From Tenodera sinensis (Eukaryota > Arthropoda > Insecta > Mantodea > Mantidae): 64,000 nucleotides of DNA. The notes below the pieces were generated by a model, which worked only from the letters and a program-made list of their open reading frames with translations, had not been told where the DNA came from and searched no databases. Numbering within the stretch: the first letter of the stretch is position 1; the number at the start of each line of letters is the position of its first letter. Shown one piece after another: positions 54,401 to 64,000 of the stretch. The position numbers and the translations under genes were made by a program. The DNA lies in contig CM060964.1 in assembly GCA_030765045.1 (NCBI GenBank), positions 273,002,388-273,066,387 of the forward strand, in the 5' to 3' direction.

Positions 54401-55545
54401 GAAGAGGTAGTCGAACAGGTTAAACTGGTGAAAAAAACAAAGCGCTAAGAATAGATGGAATTCTATCAGAATTCATTAAGGAATGGTGTAGTGATATTAA
54501 CAGAACTAAGTTACTCACTAATATGTTTTTTTTAGCAATTTAAGAGAAGAGATATATACCAGAACAATGGAGGAAAGCAATAATCCACCCAATTTACAAA
54601 AGCAAGGGGAGCACAGACAATCCCAATAATTATAGGGGTGTTACAATATTGTCAAATTTAGGAAAAATATTTGCAGGAATTTTATCTCATAGATTGCAGA
54701 AGTGGATAGAGTATAATATTTTATCTGAATTTCAAATGGGGTTTCACAGGGGAAGAAGAACTGTGGATAATTTATTCATAATAAAAACACTAGTGGACAA
54801 ATATTTAAAGGAAAAAAGAGGGAAACTGCACATGGCATTAATAGACCTTGAGAAAGCATATGACAGAATAGACCTAAATCTGCTATGGTATAAACTCTTG
54901 AGCAAGGGTATAAGTTATCATATGGTGAATATCCTTAAAGCCCTATACAAGGAGAATACCTTTTGCATGAGAGTAGAGGAGGGATGGGTAACAGAGGAAA
55001 TAATTCAAAAGAAGGGACTATGATGAGAGGATGTAAACTAAGTTCAGTGTTATTCAATCTGTTTATAGGTGATATTCTAATCAAGATAGGAAAAAATAAC
55101 AATTTTTTGCCAGTAATAAGTAATGTGACAATTCCGGGATTACTATTTGCAGAAGATGTAGTAGTAGGCTCTATTACACCGATAGCTTAAAACAGTCCTT
55201 GCAGCAAACAGATAAATACTGCAGTGAACGGAATTTAAAGGTAAACCAGGATAAGACTCAAATATTACTAATCAAGAAAGGTGCCAAATTGAGCAAATTT
55301 GAAAAGTGGAAGAAAGGGAACCAAGAGTATAAAGTGGTTAGAGATTGTATATAAGTATTTAGGAGTGAAAGTGGATGGGGGGAATGGGAAAAACAGAAGA
55401 AGTTGGCTTTTGCTAAAGAGAAAGGAGCATCGGCAGCAGTTAGAGGGTGCAAATACAGAATACCAGATATACAACAGGCATGTGACAAGGATATTAAACA
55501 ATAGCATCATACAAGAACAAGTTCTCACCGCAATACAATGAGTGA
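51411..55545 (+). pseudogene. LINE C coding region: hydrophobic/2A-like leader, coiled coil, endonuclease, RT
   Basis: 51411-51671 begins MGVSIEIYRARIG and contains a hydrophobic run ending LLLIGRVEISPGPNG, a degenerate version of the 2A-type motif. A coiled coil and an ORF1-like RNA-binding region follow (51924-52280: IVVKFTLVQF, GTNIFINKDLS). Endonuclease pieces: VVETWLREGN (52750), IIMGDFNIKD (53085) and SVIDYILWPVN with SSHFPL (53201-53581). RT: WRKAIIHPIYKSKGS (54570), 54649-55023 with ALIDLEKAYDRID, then LLFAEDVVVG (55145; the usual ADD is AED). Stops and shifts at many places. Confidence 0.8.
53711..53914. mobile_element. 204-bp TIR element (MITE-like) in LINE C
   Basis: Terminal inverted repeats CGCAAAAGTTAAAGGCAT (53711-53728) and the complement of ATGCCTTTAAGTTTTGCG (53897-53914), one mismatch in 18. 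The interior is unusually GC-rich for this region. No clear target duplication; the T-rich sequence to about 54050 is also foreign to LINE C. Confidence 0.6.
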
Positions 55546-56461
55546 TCTGCTGAACAATTTGCTGCTGTCATTGGATCCTTCAGTTTTGAGTTTACGAAAG
55601 CTATATGAAAAACTAGACCCCTGTCTGTGAAGAAGACAAAAGTTGCTCTATTTGAGTGAAACTGATATGCAAGGCGAAGAAGAAGAGGGGGCAAGCATGG
55701 TTGATGAGCAGCAGTATCCGGACACTAATGTGGAGTATGATAATTAATAAAATGCATCCATTTATTTGAGATAAGGCTACTAAATAACAAACTGCATTAC
55801 ATTTATGCGTTGATACGTGCTTCATAGCTGTTAATATCTACAAAAATACTTTCGTCCCATTTTGACTACCATCTGGCCCGCTGTGCAGTGTGTTGAGGAA
55901 AACTACCAAGGTTGCTGCAGTGAAAGCAAACTATGCATATATGTGACCAGCATCCGGCTATAAATCCAACACATGGTATTAATATACAGGTGTCCTGAAT
56001 TTAAGAATACAAATTGCAAGGATTGTCAAGGGGTTTCTTAAACATTTAAACTAATGGTCTCTGGTTTGTAAATTGTATACAATAGTATAAAATGTGTTAA
56101 TGGTCAGCATGCTACAAATTAAACTGTGACAGGACATGAGAAAAAGGACAAATTCCTTGCTAGCTCAAGTTGGTGTCCCTCAATGTGGCTGTGGTTAGGC
56201 ATACATCACATGGGATATCAATGATGGAGGGGGTTAAGACTTGCAGTTTTTTTTCTTTCCTTTCCTTTTTCTTTTATCATCTTTACTTTCTCTGGTAAAG
56301 TAGAGGAAGTATTGTGTTTCACCCAAAAATTTGATGTCAAGATTTCACCAGAAATATGTTTTAAGATCCCCTGAATAAAAAAAAAAAAAACATTTTTAGA
56401 AAAAGGTCTGTGTGTGTGTGTGTGCACGTGGGTGCACGTGTGGAAAACAAAAAGTTGGTTA
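55546..56461. other. Unclassified insertion in LINE C
   Basis: Contains a mariner-like end TACAGGTGTCCTGAATTT near 55984 and a GT microsatellite (56407-56422). No transposase seen. Confidence 0.4.
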
Positions 56462-56541
56462 AAAACCAAAGTTGGTATTTAATTTTAATGTCTTACAAGG
56501 ATGTGACACAAAGACTTTGAAGAAAATAGCCCCACCCTTAA
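56462..56541. repeat. Unclassified repeat R5, copy 3, left part
   Basis: Ends AAAATAGCCCCACCC plus TTAA, where copy 1 reads AAAATAGCCCCACACTAAA. Interrupted by the piggyBac relic. Confidence 0.65.
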
Positions 56542-57576
56542 CCTCTTGAGCGATGGCCATTTAAAACGTCCGCGAGCCGAGAACTGCTAGCATTTAAATT
56601 GTTAAATGTGCTAAAAGTGCTTCGTATATACACAGCTGTATTTTGTGTAAATATTAAGTTATTTTAATGAAACAAAAACTGGTATAAAACTCGTTTTATG
56701 CAGTATAAATGTACGTCATCAGCAAAGTTGAGTTGTATTTACAAAACGTTGAAATGGCACAATTTTGTTTCACTGTGGTGAAAAGTCAACTTTGCTCTGT
56801 CGAACGCATCTAATATAAGTTCTCGGAAAGAAACAGCAAAGAAACACCCATTGTATGTGTGGCTTATGCGTCAGCATACTGTGTAATAAAGCACTACTGT
56901 ATGCGTGGTCTCTTGAGTCATCAGAATAGATCAACATTGCAACTTTTGCTTACGCGAGTTTCGTAAGTTTAGTAGAGTCCGTGTCTTTCTTTGTTGAAAT
57001 ACATACGTATTCTTTCCTGCTTGTAGCTGAAGGGAGAAGTGGCATAAAAAGATATTTTTGCACCAACTGGATATAACCATATACAATTGTTTGGTAATTT
57101 GGAGAACTCTAAACCCTCACAGGACAATGACCAACCTTGACTTCCGACTATAAATAGGTCGCAGCCTATTTGAACAATACCACGTTGGGGGTTGAAAATC
57201 CAAAACTCCTGCACCCCTCAGACTTCAAGGAAAACATTATCCTAAAAGGATACCACCAACAGCAAAGAAGTCCCGCCCATCTCCAAAGTGTTTCGTGTGC
57301 CGCAAGAAGGGAATTCGCGAATGTGGAGATGTACATACCCTTGTGTGTTTATCCCTGTTTTGAGGTAAATCACTGCAGAACGAACATATTAAGGTAAGCC
57401 AATAAAGTATATAGACCTTACTAAAATGTTTCATAAAGGGAAAATTATAATAAGTTGAGTTGGATAAGGGATAAATAAGGGTTAAATGCTTAAATGCACA
57501 GGACGTGTATACACGCCCATATTGCTCATCCATCATTTTAAATGGACGTGATTTCACGTCGATATCGCTCAAGAGG
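56542..57576 (+). mobile_element. piggyBac-type transposon relic
   Basis: Flanked by TTAA (56538-56541, 57577-57580), with inverted ends CCTCTTGAGCGAT and ATCGCTCAAGAGG. Only the transposase C-terminus is left, near 57170-57397, with the cysteine-rich end LCVYPCFEVNHC, typically ...CVYPCFEVYHT in piggyBac-like transposases. The 1035-bp size against more than 2 kb for complete elements shows a large internal deletion. Confidence 0.88.
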
Positions 57577-58190
57577 TTAACTACTCTTTACACTGAAAAT
57601 TTTTCGAAAATATTGATTTTCTTGAAAATGGCTCTAACAATTTTGATTAAAATCCCATGTTTAAGATATTTGTATGACAAATGAGATGTGTATTTAGAAT
57701 TTTCTGGCTATAGCCTATGTAGTCCTGTTTACTTTGGATGACTTTTAAATGACTCATAAACGATAAGAGATACACAGAATCTTCCTCTACAAAAACGTAG
57801 ATCTTGCTAAAACACACAATTTACGTCTGAATAAATTTTTTTGTTGAGTGAACCATTTTGGAGATATTTCTTGTTATTTGTGTCAGTTTCGGAAAACTTA
57901 AAACTTTTGTGAAATGGGACATCGTTGTTCATTTTTTTATATGTTAAGTGTGCAAGGAGAACAGGATCTCAAAGCTTTAAAAGATTTGACTATTGCTCAA
58001 AGGCTACTGTATTCTAATATTCCCCTTGCACCTACAAGGAAATAAGCAATAAGATAATTTATACAAATGTTTATCTCAACTAACATGAAGACATAGAAAT
58101 AAGAGTTTGTAAGAATGGTTAGTATGTACAAGAGTAGGGAAAATCATGTGAGTGCAACACATCAGAATTTTTATGTTGCATTTACAGGTG
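57577..58190. repeat. Unclassified repeat R5, copy 3, main part
   Basis: Best preserved copy: GATTTTCTTGAAAATGGCTC, TTTCTGGCTATAGCC, GTGTCAGTTTCGGAAAAC, AAGGAAATAAGCAATAAGA and GTGAGTGCAACACATCAGA. No ORF, no visible terminal repeats. Confidence 0.75.
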
Positions 58191-58408
58191 TTTTCTTTTC
58201 AAAACTGTTCATTCCCCCCTTAATGAATTACACAAAATAAATTTACAATGTGTTTAACGATAAGAATGTGAGTAATGAAGTAACTCTTAAGTTGCAAGGG
58301 TATAATCAATTACCCAATGGAAATAGAATGTACCTCTGTGGACAAAAGAAATTAGTCATGTCTGGAATGCAAACACACTTTCATATGTGCCTACATACAT
58401 GCAGACAT

Positions 58409-58966
58409 GGCCTCAGGGGTCTCCGTCTAGGGGATATGTGAATAGCGACCACAAGGTACCCAAGCTGAGCAGAACATTACTTCCACTTACTGGTGTTTTG
58501 CTCCTCACTGTAGCTTTTCTATCTGACCTTACCTTGGTCATCTCTTGATCTCTTCCGACCCCGATGCTATTAGGGTTCCCGAGGGCTAGGAAGTCTTTAT
58601 TTTTCCAACCTCTCCATTTCTCTAATTTCTCTATAAAATCTTAACCCCAACATGCAGACCTGTCATGGTATGTAATACGTCCTCTGATTGGTAATCAGAG
58701 GATATGGTCGGTGAATTTATTTTGATAACTCTCCCGGTCAGGTCAGTGAGACCTGTAAACCAACGACAGGTGTGGTCCTCCAGACATTCTGGGGGTTGTG
58801 AGAGAGTGATGTGACCACCAAAACATAAAAATATGGTGCTCTCTAAAAAACCGTTACTATTACTGCTATTGCTCTCTTCAATATCATTGTGAAAAATATT
58901 GGAGAGCAAGAGGATTAATGACTTCATTGCCAGAAATCCAGCATTAGCCAACAGCAACAGATCTAA
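58409..58966 (+). mobile_element. LINE family A, copy A7 (5' UTR joined directly to 3' end)
   Basis: 58409 to about 58889 is the complete family 5' UTR (CTCAGGGGTCTCCGTCTAGG onward). It is followed without the coding region by the last about 75 bases (AAAATATTGGAGAGCAAGAGG ... CATTAGCCAACAGCAACAG), all in one orientation. Unlike A4, A5 and B2 this is a deletion, not an inversion. Confidence 0.88.
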
Positions 58967-59890
58967 ATGTCAGGTGGCTAGAAAAAATATACAACATGGT
59001 AGTGGAAGCAAAAGTGCTATATGGGAGTGAAATTTGGGGTCTGGAGGGTGGATGGGAAGCCATGGATGCAGTACACAGGATTTTTTGTAGAGAAGTTTTG
59101 GGACTACCAAGTGCCACAGCAAAGGAGTTTGCTGAAATTGAAATGGGCAGAGTAGGAATGAAAGGTCCGATTATGGAGAGAGCACTTAAGTTAATATTTA
59201 GAATTCTAAATCTAGATGAAAAGAACTTGCTAAGACAATGCTTAGAATATCAAGAAAAGAGTTTCAAAGGTATTGGATGGTGCTACAGTATACATTGTAA
59301 TCTGGAAAGCAATGGTATGGGAGAAATTTGGAGAATGAGGGAAAAAATGTAAAGGGTTTCTGGAAAGGAGTTAGGAGAAGATTGGAAAACATGGAAATAC
59401 AAACAGTGTTTGGGGACATAGTTGGAAAAAGATCATTAGAATCGTACATTACAATTAAAAGTATATGGGAAAGAGAAGTATATATAAACAAACTAAATAA
59501 AGAACAAAGGGTATAGCATGGGTGAGAGCAGGTGTGTGGAGACTGAAGCAGAAACAGTGCCCAATATGTGGCGGAAAAGAAGATTTAGAGCACATAATAT
59601 TTTTATGTAAAGGGACTGAGCTTTGGAGAAAAGAATATATTAATGAGAAATGGCTTAAAATGGATAGGAAGGTAGCATTAATTAAAATTTTCAGCAAAGA
59701 CTATAAAAAAGCCGGAGATTTTTTAAATAAAGTGAAAAAGAAACAGTATTAGTCACTAGAAAAAGAAGTAAACAAATTATAATTTTGAGAGAAATATATG
59801 TAGCTGGTAGAAGTTGTATAAGGAATATGGTAAGTTAACAGCCTGGACTGAATACTTTATCATATTCCTTGTATCCATATTAGTAAAGAA
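58967..59890 (+). pseudogene. LINE family C, copy C1, C-terminal part
   Basis: 58996-59352 encodes the thumb/linker with KVLYGSEIWGLEGGWE and FCREVLGLPSATAKEFAE. 59522-59752 encodes the zinc end CPICGGKEDLEHIIFLC followed by LWRKEYINEKW. A decayed 3' UTR with AATAAATAAATAAAAATAAAA ends near 59926. The matching fragment C2 is at 62830-63790. Confidence 0.85.
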
Positions 59891-60157
59891 GCTTACTAAT
59901 AAATAAATAAAAATAAAAGTAAGTAAAGAATTAAATTTAGATAAATACTTTCTGTTAAAGGAGGCTTACAGAAATGCAGCCTGTATATTTTTAAGGAATT
60001 CTTCCATCAGAAACAACCCTTTACATGCAAACATCTTTCTCCCTCTCTCTCTGCAATATGGATATCTCAAACATGTTGCCATGTTTAAACTATAGTACAC
60101 ATTTCATTTGAACAGGGGAAATAACATTTAAGTGGCATCTAAAGCATATAAACACTT

Positions 60158-60493
60158 TGAGAGGTAGAACTGGAACTTAAAAATTCAATGCCACAACTGG
60201 GATTTGAACCACAGACCTTCCGCTTACCAGGCGGCTGCTCTAACCATTGAGCTATTGTGACAAACTGCCAGAATGGCATTAAATTCTCAAACCAGTTCGT
60301 ATTTCTCCTGGTAAACCACAAAGGCAGTCTCACATCAGAGACAAATTACCCCAATGGTGACTTACTATTGTACTTTATGTCCCAGGATTAAATAACCTTC
60401 AGATGGTAATTATTATTTTATTTATGCCAACAAACTTACTGTTGGTGTTTTTAAACACACAAGCCGTGTAAGTTTGTTGGCATAAATAAAATA
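60158..60493 (-). mobile_element. SINE S1, 336-bp copy
   Basis: Duplication ATATAAACACTT (60146-60157, 60494-60505). Sense order: body with CACACGGCTTG, CATCTGAAGGTTATTTAATCC, GTGGTTTACCAGGAGAAATA, then the tRNA-like head and a GTTCCAGTTCTACCTCTCAA end. The order of body and head differs from a plain head-body-tail SINE, suggesting a permuted or dimeric source. Confidence 0.88.
60189..60261 (-). other. tRNA-Thr(GGT)-like head of SINE S1
   Basis: 73 nt with acceptor GTCACAA/TTGTGGC, box A TAGCTCAATGG, box B GGTTCAAATCC and anticodon loop CTGGTAA. Part of a dispersed repeat, so not called as a tRNA gene. Confidence 0.7.
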
Positions 60494-60505
60494 ATATAAA
60501 CACTT

Positions 60506-62350
60506 GTTTGGTAGATTGCTTTGATTGATATTTAATGGATGATGCTGTATTTTGCAATGTCATATTGATGAGTTAACCCCTACACTGTTATGGGAAGAAT
60601 GGTGGTGATACACACAGATGTCCCTCACTTGTTATGAATGGAGTGGTTCCATGTGTGGATTAGAACTATGTTAATTTAAACAAAATGTTGTTTTGCTCTT
60701 AACTTATGGACAATATCATTTGTTATACACTTAGTGTAACAACTGAAGCATGTCATTAGGATAATGTTTCATTTAATTTTATTGAAAATAAAGGAATTGT
60801 CCATGTGTATTCTTTTGTTTTAGGAATGTAACATAAGCTTTACACAACATCAGACTTTGCTGTTGTTCGTCCCTGAAATATGTATCTATTGAGTGTTAAT
60901 TTTGTGAAGAATCTATTCATAACATGTTTACTTATACTTACGTGTTGTAAGAGATCCTTTGTGGTTCACTGAGGTAAAAAAAAGTCAATAAACAAGGTAG
61001 AATGATTAAGAAATTGGTACTCTATTTGGGTCATTAGACTCTAGCTGTTGACTTTGTGTCTTCAGTAAGCATGCAAAAAGTACAGTCCAAATATTGGGAG
61101 AGCAAAAAGCCTCTGAACTGTCTGTGCACTGTTTTTCCGCTGGGCATGCTGAGGATTTGTTTAGCGCTAATGCCTGAACGAACAGAAATTAGATTGCGCT
61201 GCAACTGGACTTTAGGCAGTGTGTCAGAGGTTCCACCCCTACCCCCACTCCCTGTACAGTCTGTGCACATATACATTACACCTTGTCCTGCTGTCTTTTA
61301 GTGCCAATTCCGTGTCACTTTCTCTGGCCACAGTAACAGGTGCATGTGTGGTTATATACAAAAATATAATATGTGTAAAACACTCAAAGAGAAGCACAGG
61401 AATATATTAGAGAATTTGGTTCACAGGAACAAATGCTTTGACACTGTACAATATTGTTGTAGTAAATGACCTTGCCAGCAAGCGCATTTGGTGGGTTCAA
61501 ATGAACTGGGTGAAATTATGCCCTCTATCGCATATCCAAGCACACAATCTGACCTCCTTTGCAGATTTATATCACATGATGATACGGGCTAATATCTCAT
61601 TTAAGTTTCATGGAAAAGTACACAATAGGAACCATAGCAAATGCAAGAAAAATAGCGAAGGGGAACTTAAAAAATGCATATGGAAAGGTACTTGATTATA
61701 AGAGGTTCTGTGACTGATAATTCAATTTGCGATATAAGGAATCTCTTACTGCAAACCATAAGAGATTCACCTTCAGTAACTTCAGGATGGTGTGATGATT
61801 CACTGCAATAGGTGCATGCACAAGAGCAACTAACAATAAAAATGTACATCTTTTGGATTATTGTATCATTAAAGATACGAGCTATACTGTTGAAAATGTA
61901 TAGCATTCATATTAAAATGTATAAACTCATTGTATATAAAATGATAATTGTGTTCATACTGTACCAAAATGTACTTTAAATATTATAAAAATACAATAAA
62001 TATTGCATACAGTAGGTCCGTGTGGTATACATTATTTGCACCACATATATTGCATACGGTAATAGGAAATACATATGTAAACATAGGCAGTATATGTTCC
62101 GCAGTTGATAGCATTGCCATGCTGTAGTGTATTCACCCGACTGTGCACATGTGTTGGTCATCTGATCACTCCCCCCTCCATATCTGTGACTCATAGCCAC
62201 AGTGGTGCAACAGATCTAATTAATGCTTGGTGTGTAGATAACCTGAAGAAAACTGCTTCCGAAATCTGCAGCCTAGTGATAGCACACTGCTGTAAACAAT
62301 GTCATGCTTCTGTCACAATTTTGCTCTGCATGCAGTATGTTCACCGTGAT
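60506..62350. other. Unannotated stretch
   Basis: No conserved ORF, repeat family or terminal structure recognised in 1.8 kb. The ORFs at 61056-61301 and 61438-61695 have no recognisable motif. Confidence 0.45.
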
Positions 62351-62365
62351 GTGATGTGGTTCAGT

Positions 62366-62735
62366 TATTACGAGCAGTTAGAGCATTTGCCTGTCACCTA
62401 GGCAGCCCGGGTTCAATCCCAGGGACTTGCATATGGTATTTGTGGTGGACAAAGCAGCATCAGGGTGGGTTTTCTCCGGGTTCTCTGGTTTCTCCCACCA
62501 CTCATTCCACCAATTGTTCCATTATCACCTTTCCAATCATCGATTTCGCCTGCATTTCATATCATCCTCTTCCTCACTATGATATCTGATGCTTGGCTGA
62601 CCACCCACTTCCAGGTCTTCACTTTGTCTGGTCCTTAGGATCCTGTGCTCCCGGACAGGCATCTGACCCTAGGTACTGGCTTGTAAGTCCCACATAAGGG
62701 AAGGGTAATCAGGTAAAGAAAAAAAAAGAAGCTCA
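62366..62735 (+). mobile_element. tRNA-derived SINE S3, copy 2
   Basis: Head with AGTTAGAGCATTTGCC and box B GGGTTCAATCCCAGGG, body GTGGTGGACAAAGCAGCATC, GGTTTTCTCCGGGTTC and TGGCTTGTAAGTCCC, and an A-rich tail with GGTAAAGAAAAAAAAAG. More complete at its 5' end than copy 1. Confidence 0.85.
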
Positions 62736-62829
62736 TGCATACTTTAATATGACAGACACTCAGCCTAGGCTCTTAGTCTGTCATATCCGCCCAACATAGT
62801 TACTTATACACACATTTTAAACTTTTCTA

Positions 62830-63790
62830 TAGTTATCTAACACATAGCTAATACCAAATATTGTTAATGCTCTTCTCTTTGCGCAGACCAGTTACACTTT
62901 TTCTTAACTTTATTTAAAAACTGACCTAAGTTCCTGACCTCCTTTCTAAGAATCCTCCTAAATGCTGTTCTCCTGTGCCTTTTCTCCCATTTCTGCCCCA
63001 GAAATTCTTTCCTCCATAAGTCTGTTCCGTGGCACTCAAGACTATATGCTCCAGATCTTCTTTCCCTCCACAAATGGGACACTGACTCTGAGGAATACCC
63101 TTTCCCAGTCCTCTCAACCTCCAAACACAAGTTCTTGGCCATGTTATTGCCTCTCTTTGTTCATTATTTATCTTATCAACATGTCTCCCTTTCCCATATT
63201 TCCTTCATGGATGTGTAATCTACCAGAGACCTTTTTTTCATTATCCCACCAAACAGCTTTTGGATTTCTGTCTTTAAACCTCTTTCTTATTATTTTCCAG
63301 AATTTGTTATTATTTCCCCTCCCCCACCCCCTCTCCACTAGTAATCCTCCATCCCATTTACTTTCAGGTTCTTTGGGATACTACTGTTCATCCAGATTCC
63401 TTAAGACTCTTTACCTGGTACTCTACACACTGCCTTAACAAATTATTTTTATCTAAATTCAAGGTCCTAAACCAAAATTTCAGAGCTCTTTCTATAATCA
63501 TACCCTACACCCTTCCCAACTTCATCTGCGCTACTTCTCTTGCCATCCCACTTGGAAGATCTAATACTTCCCTGCAAAACATCCTATGAACTGTATTTTT
63601 GGGTTCTTCACCCCCATTCAGTCGCCATATTTCTATATCCTAGGACATTTTTGGTTCCACCACCATATTATAAATTTTTTCCTACCATTTGACCCCAATA
63701 TTTGACACTCTGTACTTAATTCTTATTGCTGACTTGGCTCCTTTCCCTTTTGTCAGAGCTAATTTCTCTAATTTCTTACCAAAGAAGCAT
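62830..63790 (-). pseudogene. LINE family C, copy C2 (3' part)
   Basis: Minus-strand pieces match C1 in order: KIYNMVVEPKM and HRMFCREVLDLPSGMAREVA (about 63700-63540), RTLNLDKNNLLRQC, then SQCPICGGKEDLEHIV and LGQFLNKVKKK (63142-62864). Several frameshifts. Inverted relative to C1. Confidence 0.82.
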
Positions 63791-64000
63791 TAGACATCAT
63801 CATTTGGGAAATTCCCTTCAAAAATCGCTTAGGCATCTATCACTACAGATAGGCATTTCTTATGGTTCTTTGTGAACGGCTATGAAATTGCTGAAGTTAA
63901 GACCATATAATGTAACTGGCACATGCTCTTCAACCAGGTGATCCTATGATTAGGCACACATTTTGTGAGTGGACTCTCAATAGTGTATACAATGGCAAAA
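63791..64000. other. Unannotated window end
   Basis: Nothing recognised. Confidence 0.4.

Larger units (their letters stand above)
51300..55545 (+). mobile_element. LINE family C, copy C1, 5' and central part
   Basis: Long decayed non-LTR element with an ORF1-like start, endonuclease and RT in order. It is interrupted at 53711 by a small TIR element and from about 55546 by a 3.4-kb block of other repeats, and continues at 58966. The start near 51300 is approximate. Confidence 0.8.

Noticed and set aside
61034..61301. Overlapping 80-codon ORFs on both strands
   Set aside because: No motif, no repeat match and no splice context; chance frames.
44065..64000. Remaining C-terminal exons of OGFOD1
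   Set aside because: I looked for the R.YE and LLLSN..GL.LH blocks on the + strand and did not see them; the intron probably runs past the window.

Overview
This is a eukaryotic, almost certainly arthropod (probably large-genome insect) window, AT-rich, with one recognisable host gene lying inside a dense, deeply nested bed of transposable elements. Four exons on the + strand (2974-3090, 27377-27468, 27553-27690, 43865-44064) encode consecutive pieces of an OGFOD1/TPA1-type prolyl hydroxylase. Their splice phases match, and the introns are about 24.3 kb, 84 bp, 16.2 kb and more than 19.9 kb. The 5' exons and the C-terminal exons lie outside the window or were not seen. The species cannot be named from the sequence.

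Layout. 1-7.1 kb: fragment of LINE family A, a foldback mariner-like element, the first OGFOD1 exon, and a decayed gypsy-like LTR element whose second LTR has grown a 96/97-bp minisatellite. 7.4-18.4 kb: a 146-148 bp tandem repeat (R6) carrying a Penelope-like element (P4). P4 was later hit by a family A LINE (itself hit by a solo LTR), a family B LINE and a tRNA-derived SINE. A nearly complete CR1/Jockey-like LINE (J) sits in the next R6 unit. 18.6-24.2 kb: two more family A copies, one near full length. 27.4-27.7 kb: OGFOD1 exons 2 and 3. 28.3-36.9 kb: a family D LINE, then a near full-length but 5'-inverted (twin-primed) family A copy carrying a Penelope insertion and a second solo LTR, then another 5'-inverted A copy. 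37.1-42.4 kb: Penelope-like elements P5 and P2 (P2 with 212-bp inverted arms). 42.5-43.5 kb: small family B copies with clear target-site duplications. 43.9-44.1 kb: OGFOD1 exon 4. 44.4-50.9 kb: a hAT transposon with an 8-bp target duplication, carrying a SINE and a 4-kb multi-copy Penelope insertion (P3) that holds an intact 826-codon ORF. 51.3-59.9 kb: a broken family C LINE with a small TIR element, a piggyBac relic and an internally deleted A copy. 60-64 kb: SINEs and a second family C fragment.

Several insertions can be ordered because a target-site duplication brackets the guest and the host element resumes on the other side. The most interesting recurrent signal is a hammerhead-like RNA motif, CUGANGA-like core + 1 nt + short hairpin + GAAA, in the terminal repeats of all five Penelope-like groups in the window. 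Only P3 (one ORF) and J (ORF1, most of ORF2) keep long open frames; nearly everything else is broken.
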